DNA of 64,000 nucleotides from assembly GCA_009780955.1 (NCBI GenBank), contig WQZB01000005.1, positions 1 through 64,000 on the forward strand, written 5' to 3'. The stretch's first letter is position 1; each line of letters begins with the position of its first letter. The notes below the pieces were generated by a model. That model was not told where the DNA came from. It did no database searches and saw only the letters and a list, made by a program, of their open reading frames with translations. Below are positions 1-7,658 of this stretch, one piece after another. The translations under genes were made by a program, and so were the position numbers. The stretch comes from Polyangiaceae bacterium (GTDB lineage: Bacteria; Myxococcota_A; Polyangia; Polyangiales; Polyangiaceae).

Positions 1-123
1 GACCGCTTTCAAGTTGACGCGAGATCGAGGCGGCGGCGAGGAGCGGACCGGAACAGCCTGCTTCGGCTTTGAGGACCGCACCGCAGCCGCCAACGAAGAG
101 ATCGCGTCAAATCGAAAGCGGTC
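1..123 (+). repeat. Class-1 TIR element, copy A
   Basis: This 123-bp element begins with GACCGCTTTCAAGTTGACGC and ends with GCGTCAAATCGAAAGCGGTC. The two ends are inverted repeats of each other apart from a small AAG/GAT difference. It begins at the first base of the window, so its left flank is unseen. It is near-identical to the copies at 42173, 48212 and 48952. No transposase is encoded inside, so it is a MITE-like or REP-like non-autonomous repeat. One frame is open through it and joins the following membrane-protein gene, but that N-terminal extension is repeat-derived and is not taken as coding. Confidence 0.9.
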
Positions 124-157
124 AGCGGCCTCACCTTTGCATCAATTTGCCGGCATC

Positions 158-739
158 ATGGACGAAGTGGTGCACTCGAACGAGCAACGAAGCGTGCTTT
201 TCCAAAACTGGTGGTCGTTTGTGCTTCGCGGGCTGGCAGCGATTCTTTTCGGCCTCGCCGCCTTCGCCATACCCCACATCACGCTCCGCGTGCTTATCGC
301 GGTTTTCGCAGCCTATGCCCTTGTTGAAGGTATTTTGAGCATTTTGGGTGCCATGCGTGCAATCCGCAACGAGAAGCGATCGCTGCTTCTGCTTTTGACG
401 GGCCTTGTAAGCGTGGCTGCAGGTCTTATGGCGCTTTTCGCGCCGGCGCTCACCAAGATCACAGTCCTTTACGTCATCGCGGCATGGGCATTGTTCACCG
501 GCGTTCTGGCGCTGGTAACCTCGATTCGCCTGCGCAAATTCGTCGAAGGCGAATGGCTGCTTGGCTTGAGCGGCCTGCTTTCGATTCTCTTTGCAATCTT
601 GATTGTGGCCTCGCCACGTGTCGGCGCGCTCGTCATGATTTACCAAATTGGCTTTTACGCGATGGCGTTTGGCATAATCCTTCTTGCCGTTGGTTTCCGG
701 CTCAAGCAGCGCGGCGATACCCCCCACATTATCAGCTAG
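158..739 (+). CDS. HdeD-like DUF308 membrane protein
   Basis: This 193-residue protein has six hydrophobic segments (about 21-38, 43-66, 74-94, 100-124, 132-151 and 155-180) separated by short charged loops. That is the layout of the HdeD/DUF308 inner-membrane family, whose E. coli member is linked to acid resistance. The role here is not shown. The frame is open upstream to base 14, but those codons come from the class-1 repeat (1-123), so the ATG at 158 is preferred. No clear Shine-Dalgarno sequence precedes it. A class-2 hairpin cluster starts two bases after the stop codon and separates this gene from the convergent PilZ gene. Confidence 0.75.
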   Translation: MDEVVHSNEQRSVLFQNWWSFVLRGLAAILFGLAAFAIPHITLRVLIAVFAAYALVEGILSILGAMRAIRNEKRSLLLLLTGLVSVAAGLMALFAPALTKITVLYVIAAWALFTGVLALVTSIRLRKFVEGEWLLGLSGLLSILFAILIVASPRVGALVMIYQIGFYAMAFGIILLAVGFRLKQRGDTPHIIS

Positions 740-740
740 A

Positions 741-884
741 GGGGGCAGACACGGAGGTCTGCCCCTACAACCAAAAAAACGCATATTTCGTAGAGGCGTA
801 TGGCCATACGCCTCTACACGCAACCGCCAATAAAACGCATCAACACGCATATTCGTAGGGGCGGCCCCCTGTGGCCGCCCTTTT
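741..884 (+). repeat. Class-2 hairpin triplet
   Basis: Three palindromes stand in a row: 741-767 (core CAGAC...GTCTG), 790-817 (GTAGAGGCGTATGG and its complement) and 855-880. They are joined by similar A-rich spacers of the type AACCAAAAAAACGCATAT. The array lies exactly between the convergent HdeD-like and PilZ genes. Arms and spacers match the other class-2 arrays in this window (2849, 23256, 44549, 53849, 56311). Confidence 0.85.
855..884 (+). terminator. Possible intrinsic terminator from a class-2 hairpin
   Basis: An eight-pair stem (GGGCGGCC with GGCCGCCC) around a six-base loop is followed by TTTT. It could end transcripts from the HdeD-like gene. It is also the third hairpin of the class-2 array, so terminator function is inferred from structure only. 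Confidence 0.5.
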
Positions 885-893
885 CGACAGCGG

Positions 894-2714
894 TCAGTGG
901 TGCGTGCGCGAGTGCTTCTTCTTCTTCACATGCGCCTCGGGCGCTTTGTCACCGGCTTGGCCTGCCTTGGCAAGAACGAGTTCAAGGGTATCGCCCTTGC
1001 CACGCACTTGGTAGTTTGGAACACCGTCTTTGAAGGTCACGGTGAGCTCGGCGCCACCGGTTTCGTTGGCCACACGAATGGCCGCAATACGCGAATCTTT
1101 CGCGGCAAGCGGCCCTGCTGCTTCGAGCGACTTGCGCCCTGGAATAACCACCGTAAAGCCTGCCGGTTGCGATGCACCATGAATCTTCTCGATCGCGCCG
1201 TCCATCTTGATACGCATCACGTTGCCGTGGCCAACTGGGCCATTGCCAAACGGCGTGACTTTGAGCTTCTTGGGCCCTACAGAATTAGCGGAATTGGCGG
1301 AATTCGCGTTCGCGATCGATGTGTCGCTCGAAGCATCGCTCGCGGCGAGCGCTTTGGCCTGAGCGGCAAGGGGATCATCCTGTCTAGCGGCAGACGCGAT
1401 GGGCGCGATGGGTGCAGCCGCCAACGCTACCGAGGCGGGCGGAGCTGCAGACGAAGACGGCGCGCCATTCGCGCTACTAGCCACCGCCACACTTTCGGCA
1501 GGCGCCACGCTCGCAGCAGGCGCGGGCTTATGCAACGCGATGGCTGCCAGCGTGATCGCTGCCGCCGTTGCACCCGCAACCGCGATCCTCTTTTTGGTGA
1601 TTTTGAAGTGCGGCTTGTTGAGTGCGTGGACCTTCTCGTCGACTTCGCCACCACGCACGACTTTGCGCCCCGCCGCACGCAAGCCGCCACCCGGCGGAGG
1701 CGCGGTTGTCCGGCGAACGGGCGCCGCCAGATCGCCCTGCGCCCCGCCCTTTGCCGATGCCCGCGACGCAAGCACGGCGACCGTGGTTTTTGCACGCTTC
1801 GCCCACCGCGCCAGGGCGGGCCCAATCTTCGCGGTTGCTAGCGCGACGGGATTACGCCTGCCCTGCTCGGATTCGCCGCAGGTGCCATCGGTTTTGATGT
1901 CGGGCATTGCTTCTGGCGTGGTACGCGCGGATGCGTTGGAATCATCTTGATCGTCAATCGATGCATCTTGCACGGAAGGCTGCACAGAAGGCTCATCATG
2001 TGAGCTTGCCTCGCTTGCCATCGGTGACGACGCGAGCGCTTCGGTGCCCACGGCGGCAAGTGCGGCAACCGCCACAGCTTCGCCGTTCGTCATAGCGGAG
2101 CGCGCCGCCTTGTCGTCGTAGCGAAGCGTTACGACGAGCTGCGGAATGCGCGACTCACGCTCCACTTCCACCGACACACGATCGATGAATGCCGGGCGAC
2201 GCTCGCCGTTCGTTGCGTCTTCGAGTTCGAGCCCTTTGCCGACCTGAAGGAAACCGAGTTCGCTGAATGCCGTGACGCTCGATCCGTGAGCGTTCTTGAT
2301 ACGCGCACGCATCGGCGACGCGAGTCCTTCGATGTGCAGACGCACCTTCCGACCATCAGGCACCATGGGGAGTGTGCCGTTTTCGCCCATGCCGACAATG
2401 CGCTTGAGTAGCGCGGTGCTCTGGTTATCGAGGTTGGTAAAGCGGATGCCAAATTCACCACCCTGAGACCCAAGCTTTTCGTTCCATGCAACCTCGCCCG
2501 ATGCAACGACCGACATGCCTAACCCTGCGTCGAAGCAGCACCTGACCGGTTGGCCGATCTCGGGAAGGTAGGCCGTTTTTAGTTGCATTCCCTTTTCAGA
2601 AAGATTGACCGCCTGGGCTTCGAACGACGGGTCAAGCGTGCCACCCATTTCCACGACGCCATCGAAAGGAATTCGGTGTACGCGAGGCGCGCGGCGATCA
2701 GGTTGAGAATTCAT
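894..2714 (-). CDS. PilZ-domain protein with a membrane anchor and AMIN-like domain
   Basis: This is a 606-residue protein. Residues about 6-108 look like a PilZ domain (DRRAPRVHRIPF near the start, NLSEKGMQL in the core), which in other proteins binds cyclic di-GMP. A second beta-rich region follows at about 115-200, then a long Ala/Ser/acidic linker. A single membrane span lies at about 376-395 (IAVAGATAAAITLAAIALHK). After another Ala/Ser linker, an AMIN-like domain sits at about 483-585, and the tail is Lys/His-rich. The start at 2714 is chosen because GGAGGAA lies eight bases upstream. An in-frame upstream start at 2768 lacks such a site. The order suggests cytoplasmic signal sensing coupled to a periplasmic wall- or secretin-binding module; that role is an inference. 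Confidence 0.75.
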   Translation of the reverse strand: MNSQPDRRAPRVHRIPFDGVVEMGGTLDPSFEAQAVNLSEKGMQLKTAYLPEIGQPVRCCFDAGLGMSVVASGEVAWNEKLGSQGGEFGIRFTNLDNQSTALLKRIVGMGENGTLPMVPDGRKVRLHIEGLASPMRARIKNAHGSSVTAFSELGFLQVGKGLELEDATNGERRPAFIDRVSVEVERESRIPQLVVTLRYDDKAARSAMTNGEAVAVAALAAVGTEALASSPMASEASSHDEPSVQPSVQDASIDDQDDSNASARTTPEAMPDIKTDGTCGESEQGRRNPVALATAKIGPALARWAKRAKTTVAVLASRASAKGGAQGDLAAPVRRTTAPPPGGGLRAAGRKVVRGGEVDEKVHALNKPHFKITKKRIAVAGATAAAITLAAIALHKPAPAASVAPAESVAVASSANGAPSSSAAPPASVALAAAPIAPIASAARQDDPLAAQAKALAASDASSDTSIANANSANSANSVGPKKLKVTPFGNGPVGHGNVMRIKMDGAIEKIHGASQPAGFTVVIPGRKSLEAAGPLAAKDSRIAAIRVANETGGAELTVTFKDGVPNYQVRGKGDTLELVLAKAGQAGDKAPEAHVKKKKHSRTHH

Positions 2715-2776
2715 GGTGGGAGTTCCTCCGGACAACTCCGTGTAAGGAGGAACGCCCACCTGGGCCAAATTAATGA

Positions 2777-2798
2777 GACCGCTTTCAAGTTGGCGCGA
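2777..2798 (+). repeat. Class-1 left-end fragment
   Basis: GACCGCTTTCAAGTTGGCGC matches the class-1 left terminus with one substitution (A to G). No right end follows. It lies upstream of the PilZ-AMIN gene in the gap to the carboxylase gene. Confidence 0.7.
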
Positions 2799-2848
2799 CG
2801 GGATGGTCGCAGCCGGCTGTCGTTGCCCATCGTTGTGTTGATTGGCTT

Positions 2849-2930
2849 GTAGGGGCGCGATTTATCGCGCCCTTGGCATTGATAATGGTACCGATCCCTC
2901 GCGATCGGGCGCCATGAATGGCGCCCCTAC
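2849..2930 (+). repeat. Class-2 hairpin pair
   Basis: Two hairpins flank a spacer that contains TACCGATCCC. The left one has core CGATTTATCG and the right one has core CCATGAATGG. The array ends ten bases after the carboxylase stop codon on the minus strand. Confidence 0.8.
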
Positions 2931-2939
2931 ACGCCTTCA

Positions 2940-4514
2940 TCAAAGAGGAATGTTCGTGTGCTTCTTTGGCGGGTTTTGATCGCGCTTGTCTTTGAGCATT
3001 TCGAGGGCGTTGTAAAGGCGCGCACGCAGCGTGCGTGGATAGATGACTTCGTCGATGAAACCGAGCTCTGCGGCCTTGTACGGGTTTGCAAACTTCTCGC
3101 GGTAGTCGGCAATGAGAGCCGCGCGCATGGCAGCGGGATCGGAAGCCATTTCGATCTCTTTGCGGCTGACGATGTTGACCGCACCGTCAGGCCCCATGAC
3201 CGCGATTTCGGCGGTTGGGAACGCGAGGTTGATGTCGCCCCGAATGTGCTTGGACGACATGACGTCGTACGCACCACCGTAGGCTTTGCGGAGAATGACG
3301 GTAACCTTTGGCACCGTGGCTTCGGCGAACGCAAAAAGCAGCTTTGCCCCGTGACGAATGATGCCGCCGTACTCTTGATCGGTGCCTGGAAGAAAACCCG
3401 GAACGTCGACGAAAGTAACGAGCGGAATGTTGAAGCAGTCGCAGAAGCGCACAAAGCGCGCGGCCTTTTGCGAAGCATTCATGTCGAGCACACCCGCGAG
3501 CACCTGCGGCTGGTTGGCGACGACACCCACGGCCCGGCCACCGATGCGCGCAAAGCCAACCACGATATTGGCAGCAAAATCACCGGCAATTTCGAACAAA
3601 TTTTCGTCGTCGACAACCGCGCGAATGACGTCTTTGACGTCGTAAGGCTTGTTCGACTCGATGGGGATCATGGTGTCGAGCGCCGACACTTCGCGCAGTG
3701 GTGCGTCGTGCGTGGGCCTGAACGGCGGATCCTCTTGGTTGTTGAGCGGCAAAAAGGAGAGTAGCTCGCGGATCTGCGCAACGCATGTACGGTCGTCGTG
3801 CGAAGTGAGGTGGCAAACGCCGCTCTTGCTTGCATGCGCGCTTGCGCCACCGAGTTCTTCCTTCGTTACCTCTTCGTGCGTGACAGCGCGAATGACGTCG
3901 GGGCCGGTGATGAACATGTAGCTCGTGCCCTCGACCATCAAGATAAAATCAGTGATGGCAGGCGAGTACACCGCGCCTCCCGCGCACGGGCCCATAATGG
4001 CGCTGATTTGCGGGATGACTCCGCTCGCAAGCGTGTTTCGCAGAAAGATGTCGGCGTAGCCAGCAAGCGACTCGACGCCTTCCTGAATGCGCGCGCCACC
4101 CGAGTCGTTGAGGCCAACGACCGGTGCTCCCACCTTCATGGCAAGATCCATCACTTTGCAAATCTTCTGCGCGTAGGCGCCCGAAAGCGAACCGCCGAAC
4201 ACGGTGAAGTCTTGGGCAAAAACGAAGACTTTGCGGCCGTCGACGAGACCGTAGCCCGTGACCACGCCGTCACCCAAAATCTTTTGCTCTTGCATTCCGA
4301 AATCGATGCAGCGATGCGTGACGAATCGATCGAGCTCGATGAATGATCCGGGGTCCAAAAAAAGATCGATGCGCTCACGCGCCGTAAGCTTGCCGGCTTG
4401 GTGTTGTTTTTTAATCCTTTCTACACCGCCGCCGACGAGCGCGTTTTCGTTCATCTCGTCGAGAAGCTTCATGTGGTGGGGCAAGGGAGCGGAGGGGCTT
4501 TGCGAGATTGGCAT
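2940..4514 (-). CDS. pccB: Acyl-CoA/propionyl-CoA carboxylase carboxyltransferase subunit
   Basis: This 524-residue protein matches the beta (carboxyltransferase) subunit of biotin-dependent acyl-CoA carboxylases. It moves CO2 from carboxybiotin to propionyl-CoA or acetyl-CoA in the cytoplasm. The N-terminal half carries [28 protein letters not shown] and the [12 protein letters not shown] oxyanion loop. The C-terminal half carries [13 protein letters not shown] and [12 protein letters not shown]. The length is typical. The ATG at 4514 has AAAGG seven bases upstream; a TTG start at 4550 is possible but weaker. It lies 59 bp after the KamA-like gene and may share its transcript. No biotin carboxylase subunit is in the window. 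PCC rather than ACC specificity is the usual assignment and is not proven here. Confidence 0.9.
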   Translation of the reverse strand: MPISQSPSAPLPHHMKLLDEMNENALVGGGVERIKKQHQAGKLTARERIDLFLDPGSFIELDRFVTHRCIDFGMQEQKILGDGVVTGYGLVDGRKVFVFAQDFTVFGGSLSGAYAQKICKVMDLAMKVGAPVVGLNDSGGARIQEGVESLAGYADIFLRNTLASGVIPQISAIMGPCAGGAVYSPAITDFILMVEGTSYMFITGPDVIRAVTHEEVTKEELGGASAHASKSGVCHLTSHDDRTCVAQIRELLSFLPLNNQEDPPFRPTHDAPLREVSALDTMIPIESNKPYDVKDVIRAVVDDENLFEIAGDFAANIVVGFARIGGRAVGVVANQPQVLAGVLDMNASQKAARFVRFCDCFNIPLVTFVDVPGFLPGTDQEYGGIIRHGAKLLFAFAEATVPKVTVILRKAYGGAYDVMSSKHIRGDINLAFPTAEIAVMGPDGAVNIVSRKEIEMASDPAAMRAALIADYREKFANPYKAAELGFIDEVIYPRTLRARLYNALEMLKDKRDQNPPKKHTNIPL

Positions 4515-4573
4515 GGGAATACCTTTATAGAGGCCTTGGGCCTCAGGCAATAAGGGTCCTCTGGTGAGCTACT

Positions 4574-5707
4574 TTAAAATGACGGAGGGTCGACCGGCGG
4601 GTCGATGTAAGGAACCTGTTCGCCGCGAAATGTGCGAAGCACCGTGATACCCGCGCTTTTCGACACAACCCAGTTGGGCAATAGCGCAACCTTCCCGTTG
4701 CCCCCCGGCGTATCACAAATGAACTTTGGCAGCGCAATGCCCGTAAGCCGCCCTTGGAGCTTCTCGAGAATTGCAATGCCCGCAGCCAGCGGCGTTCGAA
4801 GGTGCCCGGTACCGCGCACAGGATCGGCCTGCAATAGGTAATAGGGGCGAACCCGCGCGCGAACGAGCCCTCGGAAAAGCGCCTCGAGCACGTCGGCGTC
4901 GTCGTTGACGCCGCGCAGCAAGACGGACTGGTTGTTGACCGGAAAACCCGCGTCGACCAGGCGCTCGCACGCTGCCATCGACTCCGGCGTGAGCTCCTTC
5001 GGGTGGTTGAAGTGCGTCATGATCCAAATTGGGTGATGCTTGCGCAACGCACGGATTAGCTCGCTCGTGACGCGCATCGGCAACGTCACCGGAACGCGCG
5101 TTGCAAGGCGGATCGTCTCGACCGACCGGATCGCACGAATGGCAGCAACGAGCCGCTCGAGCCGCGGTGTTGCCATGACCATGGGATCGCCGCCGCTCAC
5201 AATCACATCGCGGATTTCCGGGTGCGCGGCGATCCAGGCAAGAGCAGGTTCGAGGCACGCGGTGCCCGCTGTAGAAGACGGGCCGCCGCCGTTGCCAACC
5301 ATGCGTGAACGCGTGCAGAACCGACAGTAGACCGCGCACCTGTCCGTCGCAAGGAGCAGAACCCGATCGGGATAGCGGCAAACGAGGTTCGGCGCGACCT
5401 CGTGAGCGACTTCGCCAAGCGGGTCGACCAGATCGCCGGGGATCTCTCTAGACTCTTCGATGCGCGGCACGCACTGCAAGCGCACGGGGCACGAGGGATC
5501 GTGCCGGTCGCAAAGAGACAAATAATAAGGAGTAATAGCGATCGGCATGCCTGCTTTTTCGGCACGGCGCGCGCCTTCGAGTTCTTCCTGCGTGAGCGCC
5601 ATCGCACGCGCAAGGCCATCGACGGAGCGCACCGATTTGCGGATTTGCCCCTTCCAATCACGCGGTCCTCGTGCGGCATCTCTAGTGCGCGTGCGCGTCA
5701 AGGGCAT
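4574..5707 (-). CDS. KamA/EpmB-type radical SAM aminomutase
   Basis: The protein has 377 residues. The radical SAM signature CAVYCRFC (pattern CxxxCxxC) binds the 4Fe-4S cluster. SGGDPM and NQSVLLRGVNDD follow in the barrel, and the C-terminal CDTPGGNGKVALLPN segment is the PLP-proximal motif of the lysine 2,3-aminomutase family. Members either isomerise free lysine to beta-lysine (KamA) or modify a lysine of elongation factor P (EpmB). The length lies between the two, and no efp or genX is nearby, so the substrate is undecided. The ATG at 5707 overlaps the end of the upstream parvulin-like gene by 26 bp, which suggests translational coupling. Confidence 0.85.
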   Translation of the reverse strand: MPLTRTRTRDAARGPRDWKGQIRKSVRSVDGLARAMALTQEELEGARRAEKAGMPIAITPYYLSLCDRHDPSCPVRLQCVPRIEESREIPGDLVDPLGEVAHEVAPNLVCRYPDRVLLLATDRCAVYCRFCTRSRMVGNGGGPSSTAGTACLEPALAWIAAHPEIRDVIVSGGDPMVMATPRLERLVAAIRAIRSVETIRLATRVPVTLPMRVTSELIRALRKHHPIWIMTHFNHPKELTPESMAACERLVDAGFPVNNQSVLLRGVNDDADVLEALFRGLVRARVRPYYLLQADPVRGTGHLRTPLAAGIAILEKLQGRLTGIALPKFICDTPGGNGKVALLPNWVVSKSAGITVLRTFRGEQVPYIDPPVDPPSF

Positions 5708-6731
5708 GTCCCGCGTCGTTCGTGTCGACCTTCACCGTTGCGAGGGCCGCTTCGTCGATTTCAACCTTCACGTTTTTGCGCAGGTCGGCCAAAAGCGCAT
5801 CTTCTTCTGCACGGAGTTTTTCCTGCGCAAGCTTGACGCGAATGGTCCGCTCGGCTTCCTCGAAAGAGCGTTCGTGTGCGGCGAGCTTCTGCGTGAGACG
5901 CACGACGTAGAACTTACCGCCTGAGGCTATGACCTCGTCGGCAACGTCACCCACCTTGGCGATCGCGAATGCCGCGACCCTTACCTCTTCGGGCACTCGC
6001 CCGTTCTCGCCGCGCGGGTCGCCCGGCGGAGAAACAATGCCAACGTCGCCCGCGAGATCGATGGGCGTGCTCGAGCGCGCCGCGGGATCGATCGACTTCG
6101 CACGCACAACGAAGCCCCAGTCGGCCGCCGTTTTGGCTTTCTTCGCGGCAGCGAGTGCCTCGCGCCCTTGGGCATCGCTCGCAGCCGCAAGGAGCGACAG
6201 ACGACGCCGTTCTGGATCTTTGTAGTCTGCACGATGTGCCTCGAAGTAGGCGCGCACCTCATTCTCGGGCAAATCAGCGGGAGCCGGAGCGCCTTTGCGC
6301 GCCTCGGCGAGCATGGCATCGCGCAAAACGGCCCGGAGCTCTTGCTGCGCAAGTGGGTCCTTGTCGTAGCCTTTGGCCACGGCTTCCGTCGCGAGAAGCT
6401 TGACGGTAATCATTTCGTCGAGCAGCTCTTTGCGGCGCTCCGGCGAGCCGTAGCGAAGCCTGTCGAATGAATTCATGTGTTCGAGCGCTGCAGCGAAATC
6501 GCCCAATGTAATGGTGTCGCCCGCAACTTCGGCAATGGGTTTTTGTGCTTGCTCGGGTGTGAGCCGTGCCGCCGCCGTCGTGGTGACGGCGCCTGCGTCG
6601 AACGCCGCGCCGTGCTGACTCGATCTCTTGCACCCTGCAAGCATCGCGCTTTCGCTCGCGCCAATCGCGACGGCCGCGACAAAAGGAACAGCGGTCGCGC
6701 AGACCAACCAAAGGCGAACGTAGCCTTTCAC
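5682..6731 (-). CDS. Parvulin-like (SurA/PrsA type) peptidyl-prolyl isomerase lipoprotein
   Basis: This 349-residue exported protein starts with GTG. Its N-terminal hydrophobic stretch ends in the lipobox-like AMLAGC (Cys about 34). Residues 60-150 resemble the SurA N-terminal chaperone helices ([28 protein letters not shown]). About 155-300 is a PpiC-like region, with [15 protein letters not shown] and [21 protein letters not shown] near its end. A charged coiled-coil tail follows. Such proteins assist folding of outer-membrane or secreted proteins in the periplasm. The core is divergent, so isomerase activity is uncertain. It is divergently oriented from pyrH, with a 41-bp gap, and heads the kamA-pccB group. 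Confidence 0.75.
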   Translation of the reverse strand: MKGYVRLWLVCATAVPFVAAVAIGASESAMLAGCKRSSQHGAAFDAGAVTTTAAARLTPEQAQKPIAEVAGDTITLGDFAAALEHMNSFDRLRYGSPERRKELLDEMITVKLLATEAVAKGYDKDPLAQQELRAVLRDAMLAEARKGAPAPADLPENEVRAYFEAHRADYKDPERRRLSLLAAASDAQGREALAAAKKAKTAADWGFVVRAKSIDPAARSSTPIDLAGDVGIVSPPGDPRGENGRVPEEVRVAAFAIAKVGDVADEVIASGGKFYVVRLTQKLAAHERSFEEAERTIRVKLAQEKLRAEEDALLADLRKNVKVEIDEAALATVKVDTNDAGHALDAHAH

Positions 6732-6772
6732 GGTCGCGAACGCTACCTCGGGCGGCCGTCCCTTGCACGCAC

Positions 6773-7594
6773 ATGGCGCCGCGGCTAATGGACAGCGCCA
6801 TGCGCGATGCGAGTTCGCATGGAACCGGGCCGCTCTCCGGCCCTCGCCTCGACACCGTCGCCCCGCCTCCGCGCGATCCCCTCCTTCGCTATCGGCGCAT
6901 CATTTTGAAGCTCAGCGGCGAGGCACTTTGCGGAACTGCCGGAGGCTTTGGCATTCATCCCGAGGTCCTGCGCGACACCGCAGTCGAGCTCGCCGATGTT
7001 TACGCAGCGGGCGTGCAAGTGGGCATCGTGGTTGGCGGTGGCAACATTTTCCGTGGTCTCAAAGGCGCAAGCGTCGGCATGGATCGCGCGCAAAGCGACT
7101 ACATGGGCATGCTCGCTACGGTGATCAACTCGCTCGCGCTGCAAGACGCGCTCGAAAAGCAAGGCGTGCCCACACGCGTGCAAACTGCACTTGATATTCG
7201 GCAAGTGGCCGAACCCTACATTCGTCGCCGCGCAGTTCGTCACTTCGAGAAGGGGCGCTTCGTCATCTTCGCCGCCGGCACAGGCAACCCTTACTTTTCA
7301 ACCGACACCGCGGCAGCCTTACGTGCGATGGAAGTTCATGCCGAAGCGCTTTTCAAAGCAACGAAGGTGGAAGGAATTTACGATAAAGATCCCGTGACGC
7401 ATCCCGATGCGTGCATGTTCAAAAGCATGACGTTCGACCGCTTCATCAACGATCGAATTGGCGTCATGGACGCCACCGCGGCCACGCTTTGTCGTGACAA
7501 CAACATGCCCATACGCGTTTTCAAGCTAACGGTGCCTGGCAACATCAAGCGCGTGGTGTGCGGGGAACCGATTGGCACCACGGTTGAACGATGA
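6773..7594 (+). CDS. pyrH: UMP kinase
   Basis: PyrH phosphorylates UMP to UDP with ATP in pyrimidine nucleotide synthesis. The amino-acid-kinase fold is clear: [14 protein letters not shown] at the phosphate-binding start, [47 protein letters not shown], and GIYDKDPV near the ATP site. The protein is 273 residues from the first ATG, about 35 more than typical. Internal ATGs at 6788 and 6800 exist and none has a strong Shine-Dalgarno sequence, so the true start is open. Unusually, it is not next to tsf or frr; a HEAT-repeat lipoprotein follows instead. A class-1 derived mini-palindrome sits two bases after the stop codon. Confidence 0.95.
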   Translation: MAPRLMDSAMRDASSHGTGPLSGPRLDTVAPPPRDPLLRYRRIILKLSGEALCGTAGGFGIHPEVLRDTAVELADVYAAGVQVGIVVGGGNIFRGLKGASVGMDRAQSDYMGMLATVINSLALQDALEKQGVPTRVQTALDIRQVAEPYIRRRAVRHFEKGRFVIFAAGTGNPYFSTDTAAALRAMEVHAEALFKATKVEGIYDKDPVTHPDACMFKSMTFDRFINDRIGVMDATAATLCRDNNMPIRVFKLTVPGNIKRVVCGEPIGTTVER

Positions 7595-7596
7595 CG

Positions 7597-7621
7597 GACC
7601 GCTTTTCGATTTGACGCGGTC
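7597..7621 (+). repeat. Class-1 mini-palindrome
   Basis: The 25 bases start GACCGCTTTTCGATTTGACG and end GCGGTC. They read as the class-1 right terminus in reverse orientation closed by GGTC. The copy lies two bases after the pyrH stop codon and could fold into a short hairpin. Confidence 0.65.
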
Positions 7622-7658
7622 TCTTCTATTGCAAGCTGCACGGATCTCGAAGGAACCC

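Noticed and set aside
14-157. N-terminal extension of the HdeD-like protein
   Set aside because: The codons before 158 come mainly from the class-1 repeat and carry no membrane-protein homology.
131-850. Antisense frame opposite the HdeD-like gene
   Set aside because: It reads through the class-2 array and the repeat, and its composition is implausible for a protein.
741-884. Short regularly spaced palindromes as a CRISPR array
   Set aside because: Repeats differ in core sequence, and the spacers are conserved rather than unique.
7572-7658. Upstream extension of the HEAT-repeat lipoprotein
   Set aside because: It overlaps pyrH and the class-1 mini-palindrome, and the signal peptide starts at 7659.
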